Below are positions 10,201 to 18,543 of a DNA stretch of 64,000 bases, one piece after another. Below the pieces are notes generated by a model. The model was not told the origin of the DNA, did not search any database, and saw only the letters and a program-made list of their open reading frames with translations. The position numbers and the translations under genes are program-made. The DNA is from Wenzhouxiangella marina (lineage in GTDB: Bacteria; Pseudomonadota; Gammaproteobacteria; Xanthomonadales; Wenzhouxiangellaceae). Positions within the stretch are counted from its first letter, which is position 1. Each line of letters opens with the position of its first letter. The stretch is from the NCBI RefSeq assembly GCF_001187785.1, contig NZ_CP012154.1:428501-492500 (forward strand), given 5' to 3'.

Positions 10201-13148
10201 GAGCTGAATGCGGCTTCCTCCGCCGCCTCGGCGCTTTCCTGGGGCCGATCCGGTGCCTGGGCGCCGATCCGATCGCGATGCGCTCTGCTGTGCAATTCGC
10301 GCAGCTGTTCGGAAAGCTCAGAGCTGTCGAACATCTCATCGGCAACGGCTTCTCCGCACAGGCGTTTCAGGCGGTTGCGGATCAGTTCGGCGCAGCGCTC
10401 GATGGCATCCACGCCGGCTTGCGAGGGCTGCGCATTGCACAGCGACAGTTCTTCGAGGTACGACTCCAGGATCTGCGCCGTTTCTGTTTCGTCACCGATC
10501 GGGGCCAGGCGCATCGTGCCCTTCATCGTGTGCACGATCCGGACCAGGCTTTCATCCATATTGGGCATATGCCCGGTTTCCGCAATGTCGGCCAGCCAGA
10601 GATCGAGCGATTCGAGATTTTCGGACAGCTCCTTGACCATCAGGTCGATCAGGGTCGGATCGAGGCCTTCGAGCTCCGGAGGCAGGGCCGCTTCGGGTTC
10701 CGAGGCTTCGACTTCTACCGCGCCGATCTGATCCAGCTTGCCGTCGGCTGCCAGTCCGGCCCGATTCGCGATGGCTTCGCAGGCCGCTTCGTCAAGGCTG
10801 GCTTCGCCTTCGCCGCTGAGGCGAGCACGCATGCTCGGCAGCGCCTCGACGGCTTCGGCGACCAGGCCGGTGATGGCCGGTTCCGGTCGGAGCTGCCCAT
10901 CGATGACTCGATTGAGCATGTTTTCGACGTTCCAGGCAAACTCCCCGATCTCGGTTGCACCGGCCATGCGGCCGGACCCTTTCAGGGAGTGGAATGCACG
11001 CCGAATGGTGACCGTGTGTTCTTCATCAGCGGGGTTGTCCTGCCACTGCGGAACGATTTCTCGCAGTGACTCCAGTTCCTGGTCGAATTCTTCGAGAAAG
11101 ATCTCGACGATATCGAAATCGTCGAAAGCCGATGAACTCGTTTCCTCCGGCACATCCACCGGGGGTGCCGGCGGCTCCGGGGGAGCGCTGATCGGGGCTT
11201 CCGTCGGCTCGGCTGCTTCCGGCTCCGCCTCGGAGATGGCTTCGGCTTCCTCCTCGAATGCATCGAAATCGAAGTCGGCCAGTTCGGAATCGGCGGGCGC
11301 CTCCGCGGGGGCTTCGAAGGCGGGTTCGGCTTCGATCTCCTCGCTGACCGGGGCTTCGATTTCCTCGCCCGTCGCCGCCTCATCGTGCTCCGGCAATGCT
11401 TCGGCCGGGGCTTCCAGCGTCGGCGCTTCGACTTCTGCCTCCGCATCGACTTCGGTTTCGGCTGCGGCTTCGGCAGTTTCGCCGAGGTAGCCCAGTGCCT
11501 CGAGCCGCTGCCTGGCCGAGGCCAGATAGCGATGGCCGCGCTCGTCGTTCGTGGTCAGGCTTTCGAGGTAGAACTCCGTGACCGTCAGCGTTTCGGCCAG
11601 GGTGTCCAGCGCTTCGGGATCTCCTGGCGCCTTGCCGGGGCCGAGATGATCGACGGCCACTTTGGCTGCCGCCGTCAGCATGTTCGCGGCCAGATCCAGA
11701 TTGGCCATGTGCAGCGCGCCGGAAATCCGCTCCAGGATGCTGCCGGCCTCGTCGATCGCATTGTCATCGGCCTTCTGCCGATTGATCGCGTCCAGCAAGT
11801 GCTTGGCGTGCGCGAGATCTTCCAGCGCTTCCTTGACCATCTGCTTGACGACCCGGCGTTGCTCGGACGGAGGCAGCAGGGTGGCATCGCCTTCGGCAGG
11901 CTCTTCCTCGCCCGCCGTGCCCAGGTCGGCGGCCAGTCCGAAGCTTTCTTCGAGCTGCGATTCGACGACCAGCAGTTCGCGGGCGACCATCAGCAGGGCG
12001 GGGTCGTCCGGATTGTTACCCAGGTTTGCCAGCTTGCTGGCCTGTGCCTTGACTCGGGTGGCCAGGTGATCCAGCCCCAGCATGGCCAGGCTTTCACCGA
12101 CCGAATCGAGCAGGGCGGTCTGTTGATTGAGAATCTCGGGGTCGGAGTCGCGCTCGAGCTGCGAGCCCAACGCGTCCTTGATCTTGGCCAGGTCTTCCCG
12201 GGCCGCCTTGGTGACCGCGGAGAACAGGGCGCGATTGCGTCCGGCGAGAAAGACCTTGGCTTGCGCCAGCTGGTCGGGCGCGTGTTGATCGAGCTCGAAG
12301 GCCTGATAGACCTCTTGCGCCATCGGCGCCTCGGCCTTTGCCAGGGCGATCTGGAACAGGAAGCCGCGACACAGGTCGTCGGCCTTCGTCAGAGCTTCTT
12401 CGCTGTCGGCGTTATCAGCCAGTTCCTTCAGCGTCACGTCGGTGCGCGCGAACAGGCGAGTGATGTTCGGTCCCCCGCTGATCTGCTGGGCCTTCAATGC
12501 TTCGCAGAGGGCGGCGGCAGCCCAACCCACGCGGCGCATGGCCTCGGGGACCTGGCCGGAGTCGCGAATCTTGAGCGCCAGCTGCGCCAGGGTGTCGATC
12601 GCTTCGGCATCCTGGTGGTTGACCAGAAAGCCGCGCAGGGCGTGCTGATAGTCCCGCCGCAGTTCGGCCAGGCTGGCCTCGTTGGCGGCCTCGGGCAGCG
12701 ACACCTGATCGACGTCGGGGCGGAAGAACAGGGCTTCGTCGATCGGCGATTGCTTGGCCGATGAACGGAGATCGTTGATGGTCGGCAGCACCACGACCGG
12801 GGTGTCGTTCTGGGTGCTTTCCAGGTAATCCAGATAGTCCGGCAGAATCGCCGTTGCTTCGAGGATTCGGGTGATCGTTTCACCTTCGTCCTTGGATTTG
12901 CCCTTCTTCAGCGCTTCCAGCGCCAGGCCCATCGCCTCGGCGATCATCTGGCCGCTCTGGAATTCCATCACGGCCAGTGAGCCGGCCACCTTGTCGCAGG
13001 CCTCGATGGCTTGATCGAGATCACCTTCCTGGCGTTCCCGGTCTTCGTCACCGAAGCGTTCAACGGCCTGCCGGACATCGTCGAATAGCTCATCCAGCAG
13101 CGGACGAGTCCACTGCAGGGATTGATTGCTGATGTGCGCGCTACTCAT
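7245..13148 (-). CDS. chpA: ChpA-type hybrid chemotaxis histidine kinase
   Basis: This 1967-residue protein is the central kinase of the type IV pilus Chp system. From the N-terminus it has a long helical region with degenerate Hpt-like repeats; a Glu/Ala/Pro-rich stretch (about 560-660); Hpt domains with the phospho-acceptor motifs FHSLKGSGRMAG (near 719), VHTMKGTMRLA (near 872) and LHTIKGSARMVG (near 1249); a Glu-Ala repeat (about 1025-1157) before the third Hpt; and a dimerisation segment LRVPSTLIDELVNYAGEI (near 1360). It ends with the HATPase (HLLRNSISHGIE, GDDGAGI, GRGIGMDVV), a CheW domain (near 1690-1830) and a receiver domain with DLILLDIEMPRMDGYE. P. aeruginosa ChpA has a similar multi-Hpt plan. 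Confidence 0.95.
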   Translation of the reverse strand: MSSAHISNQSLQWTRPLLDELFDDVRQAVERFGDEDRERQEGDLDQAIEACDKVAGSLAVMEFQSGQMIAEAMGLALEALKKGKSKDEGETITRILEATAILPDYLDYLESTQNDTPVVVLPTINDLRSSAKQSPIDEALFFRPDVDQVSLPEAANEASLAELRRDYQHALRGFLVNHQDAEAIDTLAQLALKIRDSGQVPEAMRRVGWAAAALCEALKAQQISGGPNITRLFARTDVTLKELADNADSEEALTKADDLCRGFLFQIALAKAEAPMAQEVYQAFELDQHAPDQLAQAKVFLAGRNRALFSAVTKAAREDLAKIKDALGSQLERDSDPEILNQQTALLDSVGESLAMLGLDHLATRVKAQASKLANLGNNPDDPALLMVARELLVVESQLEESFGLAADLGTAGEEEPAEGDATLLPPSEQRRVVKQMVKEALEDLAHAKHLLDAINRQKADDNAIDEAGSILERISGALHMANLDLAANMLTAAAKVAVDHLGPGKAPGDPEALDTLAETLTVTEFYLESLTTNDERGHRYLASARQRLEALGYLGETAEAAAETEVDAEAEVEAPTLEAPAEALPEHDEAATGEEIEAPVSEEIEAEPAFEAPAEAPADSELADFDFDAFEEEAEAISEAEPEAAEPTEAPISAPPEPPAPPVDVPEETSSSAFDDFDIVEIFLEEFDQELESLREIVPQWQDNPADEEHTVTIRRAFHSLKGSGRMAGATEIGEFAWNVENMLNRVIDGQLRPEPAITGLVAEAVEALPSMRARLSGEGEASLDEAACEAIANRAGLAADGKLDQIGAVEVEASEPEAALPPELEGLDPTLIDLMVKELSENLESLDLWLADIAETGHMPNMDESLVRIVHTMKGTMRLAPIGDETETAQILESYLEELSLCNAQPSQAGVDAIERCAELIRNRLKRLCGEAVADEMFDSSELSEQLRELHSRAHRDRIGAQAPDRPQESAEAAEEAAFSSDVEVEATDDDFGFFEMDEEEVSAEAESSDELTAEVPEFEEAEPEAEAEAEAEAEAEAETQAEAETQAETQAEAQAEAEAEAEAEAEAEAETQAEAEAEAEAEAEAEAEAEAEAEAEAEAEAEAEAEAEAEAEAEAEAEAEAEAEAEAEAEAEAEAEAEAEAEAEAEAEAEAEAEEDLPEWARRMHEEPEFQAPEEAHPEPVAEVETSAGSADTNLVTIDYSEVNDDLLDAFLEEGQELLEHADGVLQKWREAPDDKTLVTALQRDLHTIKGSARMVGLNPIGQVAHVMEELLEGIASGLKDVTRERIDALETGCDHLHVMIEAVIERQAVPMRPLEELFAEEAEELEDKVEVKEVTPAVEQAGPTEEEGRAQRGENLRVPSTLIDELVNYAGEISIFRSRLEQQISVFRNNVGEVDETVIRLRDQLRKLEIETETQILARYEREHGPGEEDFDPLELDRYSTIQQLSRALAESVNDLTSLTGILDDATRQSETLLMQQSRVNTELQEGLMQARMVSFNTLLPRFRRVIRNAAREVGKKAQLRVEMAGEGELDRNVMERITAPLEHLLRNSISHGIETPDRRKAAGKPETGTISIDISREATELVMRIGDDGAGINLEAIRKRAIERGLLDAGDRPDDTTLTNMIFQSGFSTAEQVSELAGRGIGMDVVANEVRQIGGSVTAQSETGKGAMFIIRIPLSLTVMQAIMVRASDRQFAIPLQAVRGVTRILADEWSRAIDSSEPMQEYAGQSYPLLELEPQLDFPPEEVGSGTLSLLMVEAGDQRAALRVSELLGHREIVIKPVGPQISSIPGILGGTITGDGQVVPILDIGPLIRRAFARDILPGRGDILEAERAQEVKRTPLVMVVDDSITMRRVTSRVLEHRGLEVMTARDGLDAVESMFERVPDLILLDIEMPRMDGYELATHVRNDPRLKAVPMMMITSRSGEKHRQRAREIGVNDYLAKPYQEADLVKHVFELLNITAPEG
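9676..10072 (-). repeat. Hexanucleotide (Glu-Ala)n tandem repeat inside chpA
   Basis: About 400 bases are built almost only from the coding hexamers GAAGCC and GAAGCA, giving a near-uninterrupted Glu-Ala dipeptide tract of about 130 residues with a few Thr-Gln or Gln substitutions. Homogeneous blocks of each hexamer run for tens of bases, the longest about 90 bases near 9836-9923. The period is a multiple of three, so gain or loss of units would keep the frame and change only linker length. It separates the second and third Hpt domains. Confidence 0.95.
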
Positions 13149-13254
13149 GTCGGCCTTCCGGCGCGCCGTTTGATTTCATGACCACGCATGCGTCACTGAC
13201 CTCTCTGTCAGAATCCGTGAAACCGTGCTTGAGGTTGCTTGAATGCACGGTGCC

Positions 13255-15294
13255 TCAGGCGTCATCTTCCGGCAGGGTGAAGTCAGACACCGAATCGCGC
13301 AGATCGCGGACCAGCTCGGCAAGGTTGGCCACCGACTTGGCGGTCTGCCCGGTACCTTCCGTGGTCTGCACCGAGATGTCTCGAATGCTGTTCATCAGCT
13401 GAGCGATCTTGGTTGCATTGCGGGATTCGTCCTGCGCCTGCCGCGAAATGTTCTGAATCAGGCCGGCCAGGTCGTTCGAGACCGTTTCGATCGATTCGAG
13501 GGCCTCACCGGCATCCTCGGCCAGTCGAGCACCGGAAACCACCTGCGAGGTCGTCTGTTCCATGGAGTTGACCGCCTCGGCCGTATCGGCCTGAATGGTC
13601 TGGACCAGCGCTTCGATTCGGCGTGTGGCGTTCGTGGCACGTTCTGCAAGGCGCTGGACTTCGTCGGCAACGACCGCGAAGCCTCGACCGGCGCCACCGG
13701 CCGATGCGGCCTGAATGGCGGCGTTGAGTGCGAGGACGTTCGTCTGTTCCGAAATGCCGTTAATCAGTTCGACGATGTCTCCAATCTCCTGGGACGATTC
13801 ACCCAGACGCTTGATTCGCTTGGAGGTTTCCTGAATCTGGTCGCGAATATTGTCCATGCCGGAAATCGTCTGGCGCACCATGTCGGCGCCGCGGTTGGCG
13901 ATTTCGACCGAGTTCTGGGCGACGTCTGCCGACTCACTCGAGCGCTTGGCCATGTCGTCGAAGCTCTGCGCCATTTCGTTGATCGTGTCGGTGGCTTCGC
14001 GAATCTCGCGAGCCTGGTGCTCCGAGGCCTCGGCCAGCTGCATGGTCGTGGCCCGGGTTTCCTGGGCCTGTGCGGCCACCTGCTGGGCCGTGTTGTTGAC
14101 ACCGGCGACGAGGTCGCGAAGTGCTTCCACCGCGTAGTTGACCGAGTCGGCGATGGCGCCCGTCACGTCCTCGGTCACGGTGGCCTGTACGGTCAGGTCC
14201 CCGTCAGCGAGGGAGCTCATTTCGTCGAGGAGGCGGAGAATGGCGTCCTGGTTACGCTGGTTGACGTCGGCGGTGGCACGGGCTCGCTTGCGCTGGGCCA
14301 GATACGCGCCGAAACCGATCAGGAACAGGATGAACAGGGCGCCGCCGGCGAGCACCAGGCCGGCCAGCAGGGAGGGCCAGATCTGCCCTTCGCCCAGGTT
14401 GTTGTAACCGGTGGACAGGGCGCGTGCTTCATCGGTCAGGTCGGCCGCGTCGAGGAAGATCTGGTCGGCGGCTTCGCGCACTTCGAACAGGTCCGTGGAG
14501 GCGGTCAGGATCGTGTCGACGTCGAGGCGAATCTCCTCGAACACCGGCCGGACGGCGGCCAGTGCGTCCAGGACTCGCGGATTGCGCGAAGCGCCGAGGT
14601 TCAGCTCGCTGTCGCCTTCGATCAGCCCCTGCAGCACGCGACCGAACAGGGCGGAGTCGGCCCGGAAGGCATCGGCCGCCGTGATGGCGCCGGTGCCGCC
14701 GGCGAGAATGTCGCCGACGCGGCGCAGCATTCGGTCGGCCAGTACCAGCTGTCGGCCGCCGACGTAGATCTGTACCGGCGGCGCACCGGTCTCGATCATG
14801 GCTCGTACGACGTCATCCGACAGGGCCTGGAGTTGCGGGATGTTCTCGGAGAAGGCCACCGAGCTGTCGGCGAGTTCGAGCACGAGGTCCGTACGATCGA
14901 TGATCTGGCTGGTAAAGCCATCGATCTCGTTCCAGGTGTCTTCCAGCGTGGCCAGCTCGTCGTTGACGCTGTCGGGCGACGCCGGCAGTCCGGTCGCCTC
15001 ATTGCCCTCACGTAGAACGGTAATGGCTCGATCGATCGTGTTTCGAGTGGTCCGCAGTTCATCGAAGGCGTCGAGGTTACCGACAGCAGATTCACCAGCG
15101 GCCTTCGCCAGCTGCTGAGCTCGCACCTGGATGTCCGTGGTCAGCGCCAGATACTCGTTCTGTTGCTGGTTGCGCTGGTTGAGCAGATAGAAGTTGACTG
15201 CCACCAGGCCCAGAAGGGCGACCAGCAGCACGAACAGCAGTGCCTGCGCGGGCGACAGTTTCTGCTCGGTTGATTGCGAGACAACACTACTCAT
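13255..15294 (-). CDS. pilJ: Pilus chemoreceptor PilJ (methyl-accepting chemotaxis protein)
   Basis: PilJ is the membrane receptor feeding the Chp system. The 679-residue protein has a first membrane helix (ALLFVLLVALLGLVAVNFYLL, about residues 18-38), a large periplasmic helical region with two PilJ-type modules, a second helix (LAGLVLAGGALFILFLIGFGAYL shortened, about 305-330), a HAMP-like segment and a cytoplasmic signalling domain. The receptor hairpin tip is ISEQTNVLALNAAIQAASAG, followed by GRGFAVVADEVQRLAERA. The gene is the third of the operon, with about 200 bases between it and pilI and about 100 to chpA. Confidence 0.93.
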   Translation of the reverse strand: MSSVVSQSTEQKLSPAQALLFVLLVALLGLVAVNFYLLNQRNQQQNEYLALTTDIQVRAQQLAKAAGESAVGNLDAFDELRTTRNTIDRAITVLREGNEATGLPASPDSVNDELATLEDTWNEIDGFTSQIIDRTDLVLELADSSVAFSENIPQLQALSDDVVRAMIETGAPPVQIYVGGRQLVLADRMLRRVGDILAGGTGAITAADAFRADSALFGRVLQGLIEGDSELNLGASRNPRVLDALAAVRPVFEEIRLDVDTILTASTDLFEVREAADQIFLDAADLTDEARALSTGYNNLGEGQIWPSLLAGLVLAGGALFILFLIGFGAYLAQRKRARATADVNQRNQDAILRLLDEMSSLADGDLTVQATVTEDVTGAIADSVNYAVEALRDLVAGVNNTAQQVAAQAQETRATTMQLAEASEHQAREIREATDTINEMAQSFDDMAKRSSESADVAQNSVEIANRGADMVRQTISGMDNIRDQIQETSKRIKRLGESSQEIGDIVELINGISEQTNVLALNAAIQAASAGGAGRGFAVVADEVQRLAERATNATRRIEALVQTIQADTAEAVNSMEQTTSQVVSGARLAEDAGEALESIETVSNDLAGLIQNISRQAQDESRNATKIAQLMNSIRDISVQTTEGTGQTAKSVANLAELVRDLRDSVSDFTLPEDDA

Positions 15295-15377
15295 GCCTTC
15301 ACCTCATGTGTACTCATTCGAATTCCTTGGCCCCTGGTTGCTTCTCTACTGGAAAACAACGTGGACATGCGTTCTGG

Positions 15378-15392
15378 ATGGCAAATTGCCAT
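15378..15392. promoter_or_regulatory. Perfect palindrome upstream of pilJ
   Basis: ATGGCAA and TTGCCAT flank a single A, giving a 15-base perfect palindrome in the 196-base gap between pilI and pilJ. It could be an operator or an mRNA hairpin. No clear promoter hexamers were assigned, and nothing else is evident in this gap. Confidence 0.3.
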
Positions 15393-15490
15393 GATTTCCG
15401 GTCTAAAGCGGCCCTGCCACATCGCTGAACCGATGCCGGGTCGCACCCCTATACCGTTCGGCGCGAACCGAACCTTCGTACTTCAAGTTC

Positions 15491-16063
15491 CTAGTGTTCT
15501 CGCGATCCGTCCATGAAGTCGACGCGTCGCTGCAACTCTTCCACCTTGAAGACCCCCCAATCGTGTTCGCTGGTCGGGAAGTTCTGACTGACCAGGCCTT
15601 TCAATGCAGTGTCGTCCCAGCCGTCATCTGCCTCGAGATCGTCGGTGTGGAAATGGCGCTGGCCGAACACCTCGTCCACCACCAGCCCGGCCAATCTGCC
15701 CTGGATCTTGGTCAGGATGAGACGAGTCCGAGCGGTGACCGGCGTTCGGGTGCCGAACAGGTACCAGCCCAGGTCCGAAACGGGGGCGAGGTTGCCGCGG
15801 ACATTGGCCAGGCCGAGCAACCATTCCTTGGTGCCCGGTACCGGATAGAAGGGGGGGAAGGCGATGATTTCTTCGATCTGGTCGATTCGACAGGTCAGGT
15901 AATGGTCGCCAAGGCGGAAGACCACCCCGTCCCAGTTGCTGATCTGCTGCTGACGACTGGCTTCGCCGACGTCATGGCCCAGACTACGCTCTTCATAGTC
16001 CGCCAGCAGGCCAAGCAGCAGGCCTCCGGTCGAACTCGATTCGTTGCTGTGCTCCCCTTGCAT
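15491..16063 (-). CDS. pilI: CheW-like adaptor PilI
   Basis: PilI couples the receptor PilJ to the kinase ChpA. The 190-residue product has an N-terminal extension and then a CheW domain: WDGVVFRLGDHYLTCRIDQIEEII, VPGTKEWLLGLANVRGNLAPVSDL split over the canonical GL-NVRG motif, LTKIQGRLAGLVVDEVFG, and a C-terminal DWGVFKVEELQRR. It lies 37 bases after pilG. A pilH gene, which separates pilG and pilI in Pseudomonas, is absent here. Confidence 0.9.
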   Translation of the reverse strand: MQGEHSNESSSTGGLLLGLLADYEERSLGHDVGEASRQQQISNWDGVVFRLGDHYLTCRIDQIEEIIAFPPFYPVPGTKEWLLGLANVRGNLAPVSDLGWYLFGTRTPVTARTRLILTKIQGRLAGLVVDEVFGQRHFHTDDLEADDGWDDTALKGLVSQNFPTSEHDWGVFKVEELQRRVDFMDGSREH

Positions 16064-16100
16064 GGTCCCTCGTGAATCGCTGGTGCCGCGTCAACCTCGT

Positions 16101-16529
16101 TCAGGCAGACTCGGCGGGGTTGATCTGGTCGCGCACGGCCGCAAGCAGCTCGTCCCTGGTGAACGGCTTGGTCAGGTACTGGTCGGAGCCGACGATTCGG
16201 CCGCGAGCCTTGTCGAACAGGCCGTCCTTGCTGGTCAGCATGACCACGGGGACGTTGCGGAAGCGCGCGTTGTTCTTGATGATGGCGCAGGTCTGGTAGC
16301 CGTCCAGGCGCGGCATCATGATGTCGACGAAGATCAGATCCGGCTCGTGCTTGTGGATCATGGCCAGGGCTTCGAAGCCGTCGTTGGCCGTGATGACTTC
16401 GCAACCTTCACGGTTGAGCATCGTCTCGGCTGAGCGACGAATCGTTCGGCTGTCGTCGATCAGCATGATCTTCACGCCGTTGAGGTTCATGCCATCATTT
16501 TCCTGTGCTTGCTCTTGATCTGCGCTCAT
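16101..16529 (-). CDS. pilG: Response regulator PilG
   Basis: PilG is a single-domain CheY-like regulator that acts on pilus extension downstream of ChpA. The 142-residue protein has the acidic pocket IMLIDDSRTIRRSAET (D25, D26), the phospho-acceptor in FVDIMMPRLDGYQT (D69), and MLTSKDGLFDKARGRIVGSD followed by YLTKPF with the conserved lysine. The SRTIRRSAETML and DGLFDKARGRIVGSD stretches are characteristic of PilG rather than PilH. It is the first gene of the minus-strand operon; a shorter start at M14 is possible. Confidence 0.92.
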   Translation of the reverse strand: MSADQEQAQENDGMNLNGVKIMLIDDSRTIRRSAETMLNREGCEVITANDGFEALAMIHKHEPDLIFVDIMMPRLDGYQTCAIIKNNARFRNVPVVMLTSKDGLFDKARGRIVGSDQYLTKPFTRDELLAAVRDQINPAESA

Positions 16530-16590
16530 ATCCGGTTTACGGGTCCTAGATGATGGTGCAATCCTTGCTGAAGCCTAAGGTTAGTCGATC

Positions 16591-16618
16591 TTTGCAGGAT
16601 TTGCCAATCCGGTAGAAT
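16591..16618 (+). promoter_or_regulatory. Candidate promoter for gshB
   Basis: TTTGCA and TAGAAT lie about 16 bases apart in the divergent pilG/gshB region, which is visibly more AT-rich than its surroundings. The fit to a housekeeping promoter is fair but the assignment is tentative. Confidence 0.35.
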
Positions 16619-16631
16619 AGGTTATCTCAAG

Positions 16632-16662
16632 TTTATGGCGGAAAAGGACTTTTTGCCATAAA
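16632..16662. promoter_or_regulatory. Inverted repeat in the pilG/gshB divergent region
   Basis: TTTATGGC and GCCATAAA pair perfectly, and an inner AAAAG/CTTTT pairing continues the stem, giving a 31-base hairpin between the divergent pilG and gshB genes. It lies in the likely gshB leader, so it may be an operator or an RNA hairpin. Confidence 0.45.
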
Positions 16663-16715
16663 ACCGGTCGTCAATGTGGCCTGCATCACAGGCTGGACTC
16701 CACGCGAGAGTGAGT

Positions 16716-17654
16716 ATGCGCAAGAATCTGATCGTCGTCATGGACGATATTTCCCTCATCAAGATCGCCAAGGACACGAGCTTCGCGATGCTGCTGGAAG
16801 GGCGGCGCCGCGGCTATGCCCTGTTCTACATGAATGAGGATGGGCTGAGCCTCGCAGGTGGGGAGGCACGAGCGGCCATGCGGCCGGTTCGCGTGCGAGA
16901 GGATGCCGAGGACTGGTTCACTCTGGGGGCCGAGGTCGAACGTGGCCTGGGTCCGGATGATCTGGTGCTGATGCGCTCGGATCCGCCGGTGGATGCCGAT
17001 TACGTGTTCGCGACCTATCTGCTCGAGCAGGCCGAGCGCCAGGGTGCCCTGGTGGTCAATCGGCCACAGGCGCTCCGGGACTTCAACGAGAAGCTGGCGA
17101 TCGCCCGTTTTCCCGATCTGATGCCGGCGACCCGGGTCAGCGCCAGGTCGGCCGATCTCAAGCGCTTCGTTCATGAGCAGGGCCGAGCCGTGCTCAAGCC
17201 CCTCGATGGCATGGGCGGGCGCAGCATCTTCCTGACCCGGGCCGACGACCCCAATCTGAACGTGATTCTCGAAACCCTGACCGATGGCGGGCGACATCTG
17301 GCCATCGCACAGCAATTCCTGCCGGAGATCGACCAGGGCGACAAGCGAATCCTGATCGTCAACGGCCGGCCCGTGCCCTATCTACTCGCGCGCATCCCCA
17401 CCGGTGACGACTTCCGCGGCAATCTCGCCAAGGGTGGGCGCGGGGAAGGCCGCCCGCTGAGCGACAGCGACCGCCGGATCGCCGAAACGGTCGGTCCGGT
17501 GCTGCTGGAGCATGGCATCGTGTTCGCGGGTCTGGATGTGATCGGAGAGCGTCTGACCGAGATCAACGTGACCTCGCCGACCTGTGTGCGTGAACTCGAC
17601 GCCGAATTCGGGCTCAATATCATCGGTGATCTTTTCGACGCGATCGATCCATGA
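16716..17654 (+). CDS. gshB: Glutathione synthetase
   Basis: GshB joins gamma-glutamylcysteine and glycine with ATP to make glutathione in the cytoplasm. The 312-residue protein has the N-terminal VVMDDISLIKIAKDTSFAML, MRSDPPVDADYVFATYLLE, VVNRPQALRDFNEKL, and the ATP-grasp region VLKPLDGMGGRSIF, FLPEIDQGDKRILIV, FRGNLAKGG and INVTSPTCVREL. The ATG at 16716 is chosen over an upstream start because the family N-terminus begins there and a GAG-rich site precedes it. It overlaps the tonB-like gene by ATGA. Confidence 0.97.
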   Translation: MRKNLIVVMDDISLIKIAKDTSFAMLLEGRRRGYALFYMNEDGLSLAGGEARAAMRPVRVREDAEDWFTLGAEVERGLGPDDLVLMRSDPPVDADYVFATYLLEQAERQGALVVNRPQALRDFNEKLAIARFPDLMPATRVSARSADLKRFVHEQGRAVLKPLDGMGGRSIFLTRADDPNLNVILETLTDGGRHLAIAQQFLPEIDQGDKRILIVNGRPVPYLLARIPTGDDFRGNLAKGGRGEGRPLSDSDRRIAETVGPVLLEHGIVFAGLDVIGERLTEINVTSPTCVRELDAEFGLNIIGDLFDAIDP

Positions 17655-18514
17655 CCTCCAGCTGGCACCTGTCCGCGCGCGGTGACTCCCTGGCCCTGGC
17701 CCTGGCCGTGGCCATCGGGGTGCATGTGGTCGCCATCGGCCTGGTCCACTTCGATCTGTTCACCGGGCGGCCCGACAAGGTGCCCACGGCACTGGATGTC
17801 ATCCTGGTCCAGTGGGCCAACGAGACGCCGCCGGACGAGGCCGACTTTCTGGCCCAGGCATCCCAGCGTGGCGGTGGTGACAGCCCCGATCTGAAGCGCC
17901 CGGCCGAGCCGGTCCCCAGCGGCGAAGTATTGCCTGACCAGCAGCCCGAGCCGATCCAGGAGCTTGCTCAGGAGCAGACGATCGAGCAGACGCCGTCCGA
18001 GCTGGTGGCGGTCGAGGCTGCGGACGACGCCTTGCCCGAACCGACGCCCAGCGAAATGACGCGCAATGACCCGGTGGATTCGCGCGAGCTGATCCAGCAG
18101 TCCCTTGCCGTTGCTCGAGCCTCTCCCGACCGGTTGGCCGAGACGCAGGACTTTCCGAATCGCCTGCGGCGCAAGTTCATCTCCGCCAATACCCGCGAGC
18201 ATCTGTACGCCGGCTACATGCGCTCCTGGGTATCCAAGGTAGAGCGGGTCGGCAATCTGAATTACCCGGAGCAGGCCAGGCGGATGAACCTCGACGGGGC
18301 CCTGGTGCTCAGCGTCGACGTGCTGCCCGATGGCAGCGTCGAGCAGATTCGCGTGCTCCGATCTTCCGGCTACGACATTCTCGATGAGGCCGCCGTCCGC
18401 ATCGTCCGCCTGTCCGCGCCCTTCGCGCCGCTGCCCCCCGAGATCACTCGCGAGGTGGACGTTCTGACGATCACGCGAACCTGGCAGTTCTCGGCGCGCT
18501 CGGGCCTGTATTGA
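17651..18514 (+). CDS. TonB-family energy-transducing protein
   Basis: TonB-like proteins pass energy from an ExbB-ExbD motor to outer-membrane receptors. The 287-residue protein has one N-terminal membrane helix (about residues 14-34), an acidic, Pro/Gln-rich periplasmic stretch, and a C-terminal TonB domain: YPEQARRMNLDGALVLSVDV, LPDGSVEQIRVLRSSGYDIL, then DEAAVRIVRLSAPFAPLPPE. No exbB or exbD is adjacent. The gshB-tonB-yqgE-ruvX order is common in gammaproteobacteria such as Pseudomonas, so this looks like a housekeeping TonB paralogue. Confidence 0.88.
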   Translation: MTSSWHLSARGDSLALALAVAIGVHVVAIGLVHFDLFTGRPDKVPTALDVILVQWANETPPDEADFLAQASQRGGGDSPDLKRPAEPVPSGEVLPDQQPEPIQELAQEQTIEQTPSELVAVEAADDALPEPTPSEMTRNDPVDSRELIQQSLAVARASPDRLAETQDFPNRLRRKFISANTREHLYAGYMRSWVSKVERVGNLNYPEQARRMNLDGALVLSVDVLPDGSVEQIRVLRSSGYDILDEAAVRIVRLSAPFAPLPPEITREVDVLTITRTWQFSARSGLY

Positions 18515-18543
18515 CCGGCTTCGGCGGGTGATAGAATGCGCCC

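Noticed and set aside
8865-11069. Long plus-strand frames through the chpA repeat rich in Phe-Gly, Phe-Cys or Ala-Ser.
   Set aside because: They are the reverse-strand reading of the Glu-Ala hexanucleotide repeat; the minus-strand frame has kinase domains on both sides.
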